Source: CAIWHR01 sp963773195
GTDB taxonomy: Bacteria > Pseudomonadota > Gammaproteobacteria > Burkholderiales > Casimicrobiaceae
Assembly: GCA_963773195.1 (NCBI GenBank)
Contig: CAVZAE010000004.1
Coordinates: 186,001-250,000 of the forward strand
Reading direction: 5' to 3'
DNA: 64,000 bases
Shown piece after piece: positions 27,460 to 36,919 of the stretch; within the stretch, counting starts at the first letter, position 1; the number at the start of each line of letters is the position of its first letter. Below the pieces are notes generated by a model. The model saw only the letters and a program-made list of their open reading frames with translations. It made no database searches and was not told the origin of the DNA. Position numbers and translations under genes: made by a program.

Positions 27460-27678
27460 TCAGGCTGCGGATAGCGCGGCGTCAACATGCCGTCCGGGTG
27501 CGGTGCCGGCGAGGCCGGCCACCGTTTCGCACAGGAGCGCGTGCGCGCAATCGGCGCAGCGCCCGCAGCAGAGGCCCACGCCCAGCTCCTGCGCCAGGTC
27601 TTCCGAGGAGCGCGCGCCTTCCTTGGCCGCCTCCACGATCTGGCGTTCGGTAATTGCATTGCAGAGACAGATGTACAT
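27460..27678 (-). CDS. bfd: bacterioferritin-associated ferredoxin (2Fe-2S)
   Basis: The 72-residue protein begins MYICLCNAITERQIVEAAKE and has GLCCGRCADCAHALL. The four Cys of Bfd are present in CLC and CGRC (the BFD-like [2Fe-2S] fold). Bfd reduces ferric iron in bacterioferritin to release it when iron is scarce. A perfect palindromic Fur box lies 55 bases upstream, and hemP lies downstream. Confidence 0.92.
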   Translation of the reverse strand: MYICLCNAITERQIVEAAKEGARSSEDLAQELGVGLCCGRCADCAHALLCETVAGLAGTAPGRHVDAALSAA

Positions 27679-27732
27679 GGCGACTTCAGTGCGCTACGGG
27701 CAGCCCTGCGTTGCCGAGAGCGCCCAAACAGG

Positions 27733-27751
27733 AATGAGAATGATTCTCATT
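27733..27751. promoter_or_regulatory. Fur box (perfect 9-1-9 palindrome)
   Basis: The sequence AATGAGAATGATTCTCATT is a perfect 9-1-9 inverted repeat that matches the proteobacterial Fur consensus closely. It overlaps the predicted -10 box of the bfd promoter, so Fur with iron would block RNA polymerase. This predicts that bfd and hemP are made under iron limitation. Confidence 0.92.
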
Positions 27752-27777
27752 ATAGAAGGGACCGGGCACGGCCGCAA
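27749..27777 (-). promoter_or_regulatory. sigma-70-type promoter for bfd-hemP
   Basis: On the minus strand a -35-like TTGCGG (27777-27772) is separated by exactly 17 bases from a consensus -10 TATAAT (27754-27749). The -10 overlaps the Fur box. Transcription would start near 27742, about 60 bases before the bfd ATG. Confidence 0.75.
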
Positions 27778-27898
27778 GCCCTTTGGTCGGCGAAGACCAG
27801 CCCCGCGCAGGACGCCTGCCCTACACGACCATAGAATCAGACACTTACGCCAGCCCCCATGCCCATGCCGGCTGCAAAGATCCGGGGACGGCGGCACG

Positions 27899-28411
27899 CT
27901 ACTGGGGACCGCTGGAGGTGCGCGCCGATATTTCGGGCGGCGATCCTTCGCCCGGCGGGGCGGGCCACGCGGCGAAGAGCGCCGCAAGTCGGCGCGGATC
28001 ATGGCACCCGTCCACCGCGTCGCGAAACGCGCGATCGCCGAACATGCTCGCCGCGGTCGCCAGGATGCGCAGATGCCGATCGGCCGCGACATTCGGCACG
28101 ATGAGGCCCAGGAATTTCGACACCGGCAGGCGATCCGGCGCATCGAACGAAATCGGAATTCTCGTGCGCACGAACACGGCGGCCGCGGCATGGCACTGCG
28201 GCATGCGCGCGTGGGGAAGCGCAACGCCGTGACCCAGGCCCGTCGAGCCCAGTTGCTCACGTGCTTCAAGGCTGTGCAGGATGTCGGCTTCCGAGAGGGC
28301 CGACTGGCGTGCGAGCAGCAACGCGAGGCGTGCGAGCAGCCGGTCCTTGTCGGGCACGTCGGCATCGACCTCGACGTCCTCGACCCGCAGCAGTTCGCCC
28401 ACTGGATTCAT
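27899..28411 (-). CDS. PTS EIIA domain protein (PtsN/fructose-type)
   Basis: The 170-residue protein starts at ATG 28411, one base after the stop of the ATPase gene. It has the EIIA fold markers LLARQSALSEADILHSLEAR and GLGHGVALPHARMPQ, where the His of ALPHAR is the phosphorylation site, and FLGLIVPNVAADRHLRILATAA. No EIIB or EIIC is encoded nearby. As the last gene of the ABC operon it probably regulates that transporter by its phosphorylation state, as PtsN does for K+ and other transport; this is inference. Confidence 0.82.
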   Translation of the reverse strand: MNPVGELLRVEDVEVDADVPDKDRLLARLALLLARQSALSEADILHSLEAREQLGSTGLGHGVALPHARMPQCHAAAAVFVRTRIPISFDAPDRLPVSKFLGLIVPNVAADRHLRILATAASMFGDRAFRDAVDGCHDPRRLAALFAAWPAPPGEGSPPEISARTSSGPQ

Positions 28412-28412
28412 G

Positions 28413-29870
28413 TCAGGAGGGCGCCGATTCGTCGCGATCGCCATCGTCTTCCGTTCGGGGCAGGTAGACCACATTCGCATCTTGATCGAAATCGACGAGC
28501 TCGGCATAGCGGCCCCACGCGATCAGCGTGTGGAAAACCTTCGACGGCTGATCGTAAGGCAGCAAGGTCGCGAGTTCGGCGAGGACATCGTCGGCGCTGA
28601 CGCGGCCCTCGGGCGCTGCTTCGAGGCGAGCGATGAGCATCTGGAACAGGCGCAGACGCAGGATCGCTTGGCGGAAGAAGGTCTGTCGCGTGGGACCAGG
28701 GGCGGCGAGAAAGTACCAGCCGACCTGCGTCATCACGACGTCGTCCTTCGGCGTGTCGACGAGGCCCAGCATCTCGGCCGCCTTGACGATGGCGATCGTC
28801 TCGCCGAATTCCTTGCCGATGCGCGCGCTCAGGTCGAAGACGTTCATCGTCTCCTGGCTGTCCTCGAGGATTTCGAGTAGCCCGACGATCGCCTCGACTG
28901 GCGCGTTCGGAATGGTTTCAACGCGGACGGTCGCGCCCGCAGGTGCCGCGTCAGACGGGCGTCGGGCCGGTGGTGCCGCAGCGCCCCCGGGCGCCGCCGG
29001 AACTGCGGCCGCAACGCGCTCGACCGGTTCGTCCGGCAGCGCCAGCGCCGTGATCGCAGCGCGGACCTGAGCGACCAATGCCTCGAACCGTTGCGAGTTG
29101 ACGTCGCGCGGGTACGGCAGGGGGTTCGCGATCACATTGCGAATCCGGCCCGGATGCGACGAGATGATGACGATCCGCGTGGCCATGAACACCGCCTCGA
29201 CGATGTTGTGGGTCACGAGGAAGATGCTCCTGAGCCCGGCGTGACGAGAGTCGCGCCAGAGATCGACCACCTGGGTCCGGAGGTTTTCGGCGGTGAGCAC
29301 GTCGAGCGCGCTGAACGGCTCGTCCATGCACAAGACTTCCGGTTGCGCGACGAGAGCCCGGGCGAAGCCGACGCGCTGGCGCATGCCGCCGGAAAGCTGC
29401 TTCGGGTACGCGTTTTCGTAGCCCGTGAGGCCGATCAGTTCGAGCGCCCGATCGATCTCCTTGTCCTCGCTCGCCGCATCGAGCCGACGGCGGATCAGTC
29501 CGACCTGGACGTTCTCGCGCACGGTGAGCCATGGATACAGCGCGAATGTCTGGAAGACGATCGCGAGACGACGATTGAGGTTCTCGAGGAGCTCCCCGTG
29601 ACTCAGGACCGTGCCCGTCGTGGGCGGGGTCAGGCCCGCCATCAGGCGGAGGATCGTCGATTTTCCCGATCCCGACTGTCCCAGGAGCGCGAGCATCTCG
29701 CCATCGCGGACCTCCAGGCTGATGCCGTCGAGCACGGTCACGGGCGCGGCGCCATCGGCTCCCGCGTAGGATTTCGTCACGTGCCTGAGCTCGATGAGTG
29801 GCGCCGGCGTGCCGTCGGACCGCGGCGACGCGGGCACCGGCTTCTCGTCTAATACGGACGCGGCGGACAT
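28413..29870 (-). CDS. nitrate/sulfonate/taurine-type ABC ATPase with AAA-associated C-terminal domain
   Basis: The protein has 485 residues. The ABC domain (about 25-270) shows Walker A LLGQSGSGKST, signature LSGGMRQRVGFARAL, Walker B VLCMDEPFSALD and the H-loop FLVTHN. A Pro/Ala-rich linker follows. The C-terminal region (about 325-470: AIVGLLEILEDSQETMNVFD, PYDQPSKVFHTLIAWGRY) matches the AAA-associated domain found on a subset of these ATPases. It lies three bases after the permease and one base before the EIIA gene. Confidence 0.88.
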   Translation of the reverse strand: MSAASVLDEKPVPASPRSDGTPAPLIELRHVTKSYAGADGAAPVTVLDGISLEVRDGEMLALLGQSGSGKSTILRLMAGLTPPTTGTVLSHGELLENLNRRLAIVFQTFALYPWLTVRENVQVGLIRRRLDAASEDKEIDRALELIGLTGYENAYPKQLSGGMRQRVGFARALVAQPEVLCMDEPFSALDVLTAENLRTQVVDLWRDSRHAGLRSIFLVTHNIVEAVFMATRIVIISSHPGRIRNVIANPLPYPRDVNSQRFEALVAQVRAAITALALPDEPVERVAAAVPAAPGGAAAPPARRPSDAAPAGATVRVETIPNAPVEAIVGLLEILEDSQETMNVFDLSARIGKEFGETIAIVKAAEMLGLVDTPKDDVVMTQVGWYFLAAPGPTRQTFFRQAILRLRLFQMLIARLEAAPEGRVSADDVLAELATLLPYDQPSKVFHTLIAWGRYAELVDFDQDANVVYLPRTEDDGDRDESAPS

Positions 29871-29873
29871 GGG

Positions 29874-31632
29874 TCAATCGAGCTTGAACTTGCGCTCGGC
29901 CATATCATAAAGCCGGCGCCAGAAAACGCGGTTGATCGTGACCACGAATGCCGCCATCACCACGATGCTGAAGTAGATCGCCGGCTGGTCGCCTTTCTCG
30001 GTCACCTGCGCAATGTAGGCGCCCAGACCGTCGGCGACGAGCTTGTCGTTCCCCCACGTCGCGACCTCCGCGACGATGCTCGCATTCCACGCGCCACCGG
30101 TGGCTGTCACTGCGCCGGTCACCCAGAATGGGAAGATGGCCGGGATGATCAGCGTCTTCCACAGGCGCCAGCGGTGGAGCCCGAACATTGCCGCCGCTTC
30201 GCGCAGATCCGTGGGAATCGCCATCGTGCCCGCGATGACGTTGAACAGGATGTACCACTGGGTCCCGAGCGCCATCAGGAAGATGCTGCCGAGGTTGATC
30301 GGAATGCGGGTCGCGATGAAGAACGCCACGATGAACGGGAACGTCATGTTGACCGGAAACGACGCGGCGATCTGGGCAAGCGGCTGCGCCACGCGGGCCA
30401 CGCGGGGCCGCAGCCCGATCCAGACGCCAATCGGGGTCCAGATCAACGTCGCGAGCACGCTCATCGCGACGACGCGCAGCAGGGTGAGGACGCCGAGCCA
30501 CACGACGTGCAGCATTTCCGCAGCACCCATGTCGGTCCGGATCTCCTTCGCGATCTCGACCGCGTCGAACGCGAGCCATGCGATGCCGGTCAGCGCGAGC
30601 CCGGACAGCGACACGCGCAGGATCCGCCGGGCCGCGCTCGGCGGCGTGGCGGAACGCGGCATCGGCGAGGTCCGACACCGTCTCCGATGCCTGGGTCGAG
30701 AACTTCGCCATCGCCTTCCCGACGTGATCGGACAGCCACGCCAGCACGAACGACTGCCGCAGCAAATCCAGCATCCACGACGTCGGGCTGCTCGCCGACT
30801 CCGTCTGCTCGAGCTTGAACTTCTCGGCCCACGCCACCAGCGGTCGCCACATGAGCTGGTCGAGCGCGACGATCGTGGCGATCATCGCGAAGATCGCGTA
30901 GACCGCTGCACGCGTGTCGCCCGCCTCGACCGCGGTCGCCATGTACGAGCCCAGTCCGGGAAGCTTGATGTTCTTGTTGAGGACCGTTATCGCCTCGCTC
31001 TGGGCGACGAAGAACCAGCCCCCGCCGAAGCTCATCATCGAGTTCCACATGAGACCGATCGCCGACGACGGCAGCTCGACGTTCGTGAAGCGCTGCCACC
31101 GGTTCATCCCGTAGACCGAGGCGGCCTCCTGCAACTCCGCCGGAACGGTGATCAGCGAGTGGTAGAAACCGAACGTCATGTTCCACGCCTGCGCGGTGAA
31201 GATCGCGAAGATGCTCGCGCATTCGACGCCGAGCAGGCTCCCCGGAAACAGCGCCAGGAATCCGGTCACCGTGACCGAGAGAAAGCCCAGCACCGGCACC
31301 GATTGCAGGATGTCCAGCGTCGGCAGCATGATCGTCCGCGCGCGCGGGCTCCGCGCGGCGATGTAGCCGTAGGCGAAGGTGAACATGAGCGCGGCGGCGA
31401 ACGCGATGAACATCCTGAGCACGGTGCGCGCCGTGTAATAGGGGATCAGCGCCACGTCGAGCGAGATCGCCGGCGGATGCAGCTCGTCGAAGCGCACCCG
31501 CATGTCGCCGCCGAGGACGATCAGCGACCACAGGAATACGATGATCGCGAGGATGACGACGGCGTCGGTCCAGCCGAAGCGCCACGGCCGGTCGACCTGC
31601 TGACCCGTCGTTTCCGGATAGGCCCGCGTCAT
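29874..31632 (-). CDS. ABC transporter permease with two BPD_transp_1 domains, frameshifted
   Basis: From ATG 31632 the frame encodes one binding-protein-dependent permease domain (PTLDILQSVPVLGFLSVTVT; the EAA-like loop ELQEAASVYGMNRWQRF) up to about SDLADAAFRHAAE. The second half, starting around 30662 in another frame, encodes a second domain (the EAA-like loop DLREAAAMFGLHRWRLWKT) and ends at 29874. Known members of this group are single proteins of about 580 residues with two such domains, so one extra base between about 30610 and 30665 is likely; total length is one more than a multiple of three. Two separate overlapping genes are the alternative. No substrate-binding protein gene is adjacent. 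Confidence 0.8.
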
Positions 31633-31670
31633 GATTTCGGAGCGTCGGGCCGGCTCGAGTGGTCCGCCGC

Positions 31671-31883
31671 CTAGGGCAGGAAGTGCTTGGCCGCCAGCAG
31701 CGCGGCGAGTTTCGCGGAATCCCTACGGAACACGTCAGGATCGTACTTCGCCTTGCTCGTGTAGTACTGCGCGAGCGAGGCCGCACCCGTCCCATCGATC
31801 CTCGCCATCAACTCCGCGCTCGCCGCGTAGCGCTCCTGGCGGATCGACCGATGTCCGTTCTGGAGTTTCGAGATCGCGTTCAT
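31671..31883 (-). CDS. 70-residue uncharacterised protein
   Basis: ATG 31883 overlaps the stop of the UBP-finger gene in ATGA. The protein starts MNAISKLQNGHRSIRQERYA, is mainly helical by appearance, and ends in AALLAAKHFLP. No family is recognised. Translational coupling to its neighbours and position 38 bases before the ABC permease suggest an operon. Confidence 0.6.
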   Translation of the reverse strand: MNAISKLQNGHRSIRQERYAASAELMARIDGTGAASLAQYYTSKAKYDPDVFRRDSAKLAALLAAKHFLP

Positions 31884-32218
31884 CGGCGCCCGGGATGGGT
31901 GACGCGGTGCAGCAGCGCACCCAGCCCACGGCGCCGCTTCGGCACCTGCCCCGGTTGCGGATCGAAGTAGATGCGGTGCTTGTAGCACCAGATCCAGCGC
32001 GGGCCCGGCTCCCAAGACGCAATCAACGGATGGCCGGTCGCGTTCCAATGCGCAAGTGCGTGCGCATGCGGCGAATCCTCGCAACACCCGACGTGCCCGC
32101 ACGTAAGGCAGATACGCAACTCGGTCCACTTCGCGCCGATCGCGAGGCAGTCTTCGCAGCCCGGGGCACTCGGCACGACCTTGCCGATGCTGCTCGCGTC
32201 CTCGCAGGCCGGGCTCAT
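31880..32218 (-). CDS. UBP-type zinc finger protein (ZnF_UBP)
   Basis: The 112-residue protein consists mainly of a UBP-type zinc finger: CEDCLAIGAKWTELRICLTC, then GHVGCCEDSPHAHALAHW and TGHPLIASWEPGPRWIWCY. Cys and His spacing is as in ubiquitin-hydrolase fingers, which bind the C-terminus of ubiquitin in eukaryotes; bacterial copies have no known partner. The Arg-rich tail (KRRRGLGALLHRVTHPGRR) is basic. It overlaps its neighbours on both sides by four bases. Confidence 0.85.
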   Translation of the reverse strand: MSPACEDASSIGKVVPSAPGCEDCLAIGAKWTELRICLTCGHVGCCEDSPHAHALAHWNATGHPLIASWEPGPRWIWCYKHRIYFDPQPGQVPKRRRGLGALLHRVTHPGRR

Positions 32219-32706
32219 GACTTTCGCGCCAGCAACGCTGCGCGCCGCTCGAGGCTTTCCTTGGGCCAGAGGTCCGCCGATTTGTAGTACTCGGGCACCG
32301 CGGGGACGCCCGGCGGCAGCACGACCCACGGCTGCTTGGATGCCGTGAAGATGTGGACGTCGGGCGGCAGCCGGTCCGGATCGTCGAGCGTCCCGACGCG
32401 CACGAAACTGATCGCATCGCCCCCGCCTGCGTAGTGGCTCCAGAGCGCGATCCGGCAGGTCGGGCAGCGCGCGATCTTCTGGCCCTTGCCGCTCGCGGAC
32501 GGCGTCAGCACCATGTCGACGCCGCCCTGAAGGAGCTGGAGGCGGTCGCTCTCGATCATCGCGTTGAGCGCAAACGAAGCGCCCGTCTCGCGCTGGCACC
32601 AGCGACAGTGGCAGCAGTGGACGAACAGCGGCGCCGTCGTCATCCGATAGCGCACGTGACGGCAGTCGCAGCCGCCGTCGAAGGGTCCGGGATCGCGTGT
32701 GGTCAT
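32215..32706 (-). CDS. GFA family protein (glutathione-dependent formaldehyde-activating-like)
   Basis: The 163-residue protein has the GFA zinc-ligand pattern: GGCDCRHVRYRM, HCCHCRWCQRETGASF, and CPTCRIALWSHY. Members bind zinc and share the fold of a formaldehyde-glutathione condensing enzyme, but most are of unknown substrate. The stop overlaps the UBP-finger gene start. Confidence 0.9.
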   Translation of the reverse strand: MTTRDPGPFDGGCDCRHVRYRMTTAPLFVHCCHCRWCQRETGASFALNAMIESDRLQLLQGGVDMVLTPSASGKGQKIARCPTCRIALWSHYAGGGDAISFVRVGTLDDPDRLPPDVHIFTASKQPWVVLPPGVPAVPEYYKSADLWPKESLERRAALLARKS

Positions 32707-32865
32707 AGCGTGGCGAGTGGTCGGTCGTGTTCGCGCGGAATCGTCAGGTGGATAACAGCCGCCCGCTGCTCTGATTCTCGACCGGTTTTGGGAGGGTCAA
32801 TCATGACGACCTGGAGCGCGATGCGGAAGTGCGATTCTACCGATTCAACACGAGACGCGCTCTCG

Positions 32866-33663
32866 TCATGGGGCCAGGACGCCGCGAACGCCCCATGCCC
32901 GCGCCGTCAACGCAATCGCGCCGTCCGCGCCCGCCGGAATCCGCCCGCGAATGCGCTCGCGCAGCCGCTCCCGCGCGTCGGCGTCGAGCGACATCGCGTA
33001 CGCGGGCGCGGGGCCCTGCCCGCCCTCGAACGGCTGCCAGTAGTCATCGAAATTCGCGAACGGCGTATCGATGTCGATCGTCGTCGTCCGGACGTCCGCG
33101 AGTCCCGCTTCGGCGAAGAGCGCCGAGAGCGCCTCGCGCCGGCACAGCGCGAAGCGGACCCCTTCGTCGAGCCGCGCGGCATCCGGGTCGAGCGCGATCG
33201 CGGCATCCCAGAAGATGCGCATGAGCTCCATCTTGCCGGCGTAGTCCCATACATAGGCGCCGATCGTGCCGCCGGGCGCGGCGACACGGATCATTTCCGC
33301 CATCGCCGCGCGCGGTTCGGCGACGAAATTGAGCACGAGCCCCGACACGACCACGTCGACGGCGGCGTCGGGCAGCGGAATCTTCGTCGCGCTGCCCTCC
33401 TTGAGCTCCGCCCACGCGCCCAGATTGGCGCGCGCCGTCGCGAGAAAGCCCGCCGACGGCTCGACGCCGGTCACGGCCGCCGGCGTGCACTGGTCGAGGA
33501 TCGCTGCGCATAACGCGCCAGTGCCGCAACCAACGTCGAGCCAGCGGCGCCCCGTGGGAGCGCCCAACCACGCGAGAAACGGCGGCGCGACGCGGCGGCT
33601 CCAGCGCCCGACGTAGCGCTCGTACGGGCTGCCGCGTTCCCACGTATCCGCAACCGCCGACAT
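32866..33663 (-). CDS. class I SAM-dependent methyltransferase
   Basis: The 265-residue protein has motif I RRWLDVGCGTGALCAAIL, acidic loop GVEPSAGFL, VDVVVSGLVLNFV and the post-motif VAAPGGTIGAYVWDYAGKME. It resembles UbiE/methyltransf_11 members. It follows the DUF2277 gene by nine bases, and the substrate is not evident. Confidence 0.85.
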   Translation of the reverse strand: MSAVADTWERGSPYERYVGRWSRRVAPPFLAWLGAPTGRRWLDVGCGTGALCAAILDQCTPAAVTGVEPSAGFLATARANLGAWAELKEGSATKIPLPDAAVDVVVSGLVLNFVAEPRAAMAEMIRVAAPGGTIGAYVWDYAGKMELMRIFWDAAIALDPDAARLDEGVRFALCRREALSALFAEAGLADVRTTTIDIDTPFANFDDYWQPFEGGQGPAPAYAMSLDADARERLRERIRGRIPAGADGAIALTARAWGVRGVLAP

Positions 33664-33672
33664 CGCGTGCGC

Positions 33673-33945
33673 TCAGTCGTTCGAGAAACGCGCCACCGCG
33701 CGAAGCCGCGCCTTCGCGGCCTCCTCTTCGCGGTTCCGCGGCGGTGCGTGGGTCTGCAGCGCACCGACGAGCCGACGGGTGACGGCAGCGATGTCCTGCA
33801 CCGCCACGTCGAATGCGGGCTCGTTGACCTTCGACGGCTTGTTGAAGCCGCTCACCTTCCGCACGTATTGCAATGCCGCCGCCCCGATCTCCTCGTCGGT
33901 AACGGGCGGCGCGAAGTTGAAGAGAATCCGGATGTTCCTGCACAT
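33673..33945 (-). CDS. DUF2277 family protein
   Basis: The 90-residue protein starts MCRNIRILFNFAPPVTDEEI and has AALQYVRKVSGFNKPSKVNE, the hallmark of DUF2277. The function is unknown. It sits between Gfo/Idh/MocA (17 bases upstream) and a methyltransferase (nine bases downstream) and looks co-transcribed. Confidence 0.9.
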   Translation of the reverse strand: MCRNIRILFNFAPPVTDEEIGAAALQYVRKVSGFNKPSKVNEPAFDVAVQDIAAVTRRLVGALQTHAPPRNREEEAAKARLRAVARFSND

Positions 33946-33962
33946 GTCGACCGCCTCCTGCC

Positions 33963-34970
33963 TCAGACTGCCATATCGACCGCCCGGCCTTCGCGCGCGC
34001 TTTCCGCGAGCGCCTCGAGCGCGAGCATCGTGTCGACCGATTCCTCGGGCGTGGCGCCGGTCCACCGCGCCAGCCCTTGCCGCACGAGATCGGCGAACGA
34101 TTCCGCCTCGGCGCGGAAACCGCTGGCCGTCGCCGTCTCGATCGTTTCCCGCGTCGCGTCCCAGCCGGTGCCACGGCGCACCTCGAGGCGCGGCGGGAGT
34201 GCCGGGGACGTGTCGTTGAGAAACGTCGTCGTGATCATCCCGGCGTCGCCGATGATCACGGCGTGGCGATGGCGCGCCGTCGCGAAGCTGCATGAAATCT
34301 GCGCCAGGAGTCCGCTCGGGAACTCGAGCAGTCCCGTGAGAGTGCGATCGACCCCCGTGGGCGCCCATTGTGCGAACGCGCTCGCGCGACGCGGCCGTTC
34401 TCCCGCGATCATCCGAACGAAACTAACCGGATAGCTGCCGGCATCCATCAGCGCGCCGCCGCCAAGCTCACGGTCATACCGGATGTTCGCGAGATCCGCG
34501 AGCGGAAAGCCGAACGCGGCCTGCACCAAATGGAGCTTGCCGATCGTATCCTTCGCGAGGAGCTCGCGGAGCCGGATCGTCTGTGGTTGAGCGCGATAGG
34601 GATAGCCCTCGACCAGGTGCACGCCGTTCGTGCGCGCCGCCGCAAACATCGCGGTCGCTTCGCGCCCCGACATCGCGAGCGGCTTCTCGCACAGGACGTG
34701 CTTCCTCGCTTGAACGGCGCGAATCGACCACTCCGCGTGCAGGTTGTTGGGCAGCGGGTTGTAGATGGCCTCGATTTCGGGATCGGCGAGGAGTGCGTCG
34801 TAGGTCGCGTGGACGCGCGCGATGCCGAGCTCGGCGGCGAAGGCTCGCGCGCGTGCGGGCTCGCGGGCCGCAACGGCGACGACCGCGACCTTCCGCGATC
34901 CCCGGACGCTATCGACGAACAGTCGCGCGATCCGCGCCGCCCCCAGCACTCCAACGCGCAGGACCGGCAT
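33963..34970 (-). CDS. Gfo/Idh/MocA family oxidoreductase
   Basis: The 335-residue protein has an N-terminal Rossmann domain (LRVGVLGAARIARLFVDSVR), the EAIYNPLPNNLHAEWSIRAV and HVLCEKPLAMSGREATAMF motifs with the EKP Lys expected at the active site, and a C-terminal alpha/beta domain (GALMDAGSYPVSFVRMIAG). It probably oxidises a sugar or inositol-like substrate with NAD(P). It starts three bases after the small membrane-protein gene. Confidence 0.9.
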   Translation of the reverse strand: MPVLRVGVLGAARIARLFVDSVRGSRKVAVVAVAAREPARARAFAAELGIARVHATYDALLADPEIEAIYNPLPNNLHAEWSIRAVQARKHVLCEKPLAMSGREATAMFAAARTNGVHLVEGYPYRAQPQTIRLRELLAKDTIGKLHLVQAAFGFPLADLANIRYDRELGGGALMDAGSYPVSFVRMIAGERPRRASAFAQWAPTGVDRTLTGLLEFPSGLLAQISCSFATARHRHAVIIGDAGMITTTFLNDTSPALPPRLEVRRGTGWDATRETIETATASGFRAEAESFADLVRQGLARWTGATPEESVDTMLALEALAESAREGRAVDMAV

Positions 34971-34973
34971 CGC

Positions 34974-35159
34974 CTATCCACGCGCCTCGCGGGCGACCAT
35001 GATCGCAAGCACGGCGGCGACGAGGGCGCCGACAACGCTGACCCACATCGGGATCGTTGCGCCCGCGATGACGACGGTCCATCCCGCGACGAGCCGCCAG
35101 ACATGAACCAAAGCGACGATACCGAAAATCACCACCGCGATCAGGGTGAACGGTTTCAT
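34974..35159 (-). CDS. small two-TM membrane protein
   Basis: ATG 35159 has a strong GGAGGTG ribosome site upstream. The 61 residues form two hydrophobic segments (FTLIAVVIFGIVALVHVWRL and VSVVGALVAAVLAIMVARE) separated by a short loop. No family is recognised with certainty. It lies between a monooxygenase and an oxidoreductase gene. Confidence 0.75.
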   Translation of the reverse strand: MKPFTLIAVVIFGIVALVHVWRLVAGWTVVIAGATIPMWVSVVGALVAAVLAIMVAREARG

Positions 35160-35231
35160 GGCGACACCTCCATCGACGAGGATTTCAACTGGCCGCATCG
35201 GGCGTGAAGCAGGGCCGGGTTGGCGTGGAAG

Positions 35232-36804
35232 TCATGCGCTCGCCTCCACAAGTCCCAAGCTCTCGGTCGCATAACGGCTGAGGGCATCGGCGTCGATGCG
35301 GTCGCCGCAGAATCCGACGTAACCATCGGGTCTGATGAGATAAACCGAAGGTCGTGGAATTCGCACGCGTTCGAGCTCGGCGTCGTTGGCGGCGTCGGGC
35401 GGGATCGCGTGCACGCGCACGAGATCGCCGAACGCGCGCGGTGCGGGCGGCGCCGCCTGCCCGAACGCAAGCAGATGGAAATGCGCGTCGTCGAGCTGGG
35501 CGAACGAGTCGAGGACGGCACTGTCGGCCGCGAATTTCAGATGCATCCACGGAAAGCGGTCGCCTGGCTGCGGCGCATGTTCGGGCATGGCGCCCGCCAC
35601 GACCGACAACGCGCTTCCACGGTAGCGGATGCCGATTTGCGAGATCGTCCGGAACGCGAGCGACTGGATTCGGCGGGTTCCCATCGCAAAGGCGCCGATC
35701 CGCGCGAGGATCTCAGTGCGAAACAGGCCCGCGAGCCAATTGTCGGTGACGACGAGCCGGAAGCCGCGGTCGGTCGTGCGCAGCAGCCGCTCCGCAACCG
35801 GCACGCGCTCCGCTCCGTAGGAATCGAGGATGCGCGAGTTGGCTTGGCCTCCGATCACGAGCGCCAGCTTCCAGCCGAGGTTGTAGGCATCCTGCAGCCC
35901 CGTGTTCATGCCCTGCGCGCCGACGGGGCTGTGCACGTGCGCCGCGTCGCCCAACAGGAAAGCGCGGCGGTCGCGGAAGCGGACGGCGCGCCGGTGATGA
36001 ATGCGATAGGTCGAGAACCACGAGCATGAGCGGAACGCGAGCTCGGAGCCGGCCTCGTGCCGGATCGACGGCACGACATCGTCGAAGCTCACGCCTTCGC
36101 GCCCCCGGAGCGCCTCGGGCAGGATGCCCACCATGCGCCAGTGATCGACCCCTCGCATCGGAAACAGCAGGTGAAACCCGTCCTGCCACAGGTAGACGTT
36201 GACCTCGTCGGGCACCATGCGGCCGGTCGCCTCGGTGTCGGCGACGTAGAACACATGCTCGTACGGCGCGCCCGCGAACGCGATGCCCGACCGCTCGCGG
36301 ACCGTGCTGCGCGCGCCGTCGCAGCCCGCGACCCACGCGGCGGCGACCTTCCGCGTCGCGCCATCCTGCGTGCGAAGCGTGGCCGCGACCTGGCCGGGTT
36401 CCTGCGCGAAGTCGACGAGCTCGGTGTTCCACTGAACGGAGAGGCCCTGCTCGCGCAAGCGCTCGCCCATGATCCGCTCGTTGTCATCCTGGCCCAGAAT
36501 CAGGATGTACGGGTAGGGTGTCTCGTGCTGCCCCGCGTCGCTCAGCGGGACGCGCGCCATCTTGCGGCCGTTGGCCCAGAGGTTCGCGCCCGTTCCGACC
36601 TTGCCAAGCTCGATGGCGCGCTGGTCCAGCGCCGAGCTGCGCGTAGATCTCGAGGGTCCGCGCCTGCACGCCCAATGCGCGCGTCTCGCGCGCAGGTCCC
36701 GCGTGGCGGTCGATGATCAGCGTGCGGACGCCGCGCCGGACGAGCTGGTTCGCGAGCATGAGCCCGGTGGGACCTGCGCCGACGACAAGGACGTCGGTAT
36801 CCAT
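35232..36804 (-). CDS. FAD-dependent aromatic-ring monooxygenase, frameshifted
   Basis: From ATG 36804 the first frame has the FAD-binding start TDVLVVGAGPTGLMLANQLV and RALGVQARTLEIYAQLG. The protein then continues one base out of frame as LDQRAIELGKVGTGANLWANG to the stop at 35232. Removing one C near 36631 restores a protein of about 523 residues, typical for UbiH/PheA/TetX-like hydroxylases. Later motifs are DGARSTVRERSGIAF (DG motif), FLLGDAAHVHSPVGAQGMNT (GD motif) and a thioredoxin-like C-terminal part (IRPDGYVGFCGD). The substrate is probably an aromatic acid or phenol. Confidence 0.85.
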
Positions 36805-36919
36805 CGGCGGGAACGCGGCCGGCAGTCGCGGGACGTGGTCCTGTTGCGCTACAGGGGCCGCACGGGATTCGCGGCGTCCTTGTCGACCACCGTAACGTAG
36901 TGCATGGCGCCGCCGGCGG

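Noticed and set aside
29874..30662. A separate second permease gene
   Set aside because: Family members of this type are single two-domain proteins, and the overlap of the two frames fits one extra base; kept as one frameshifted gene.
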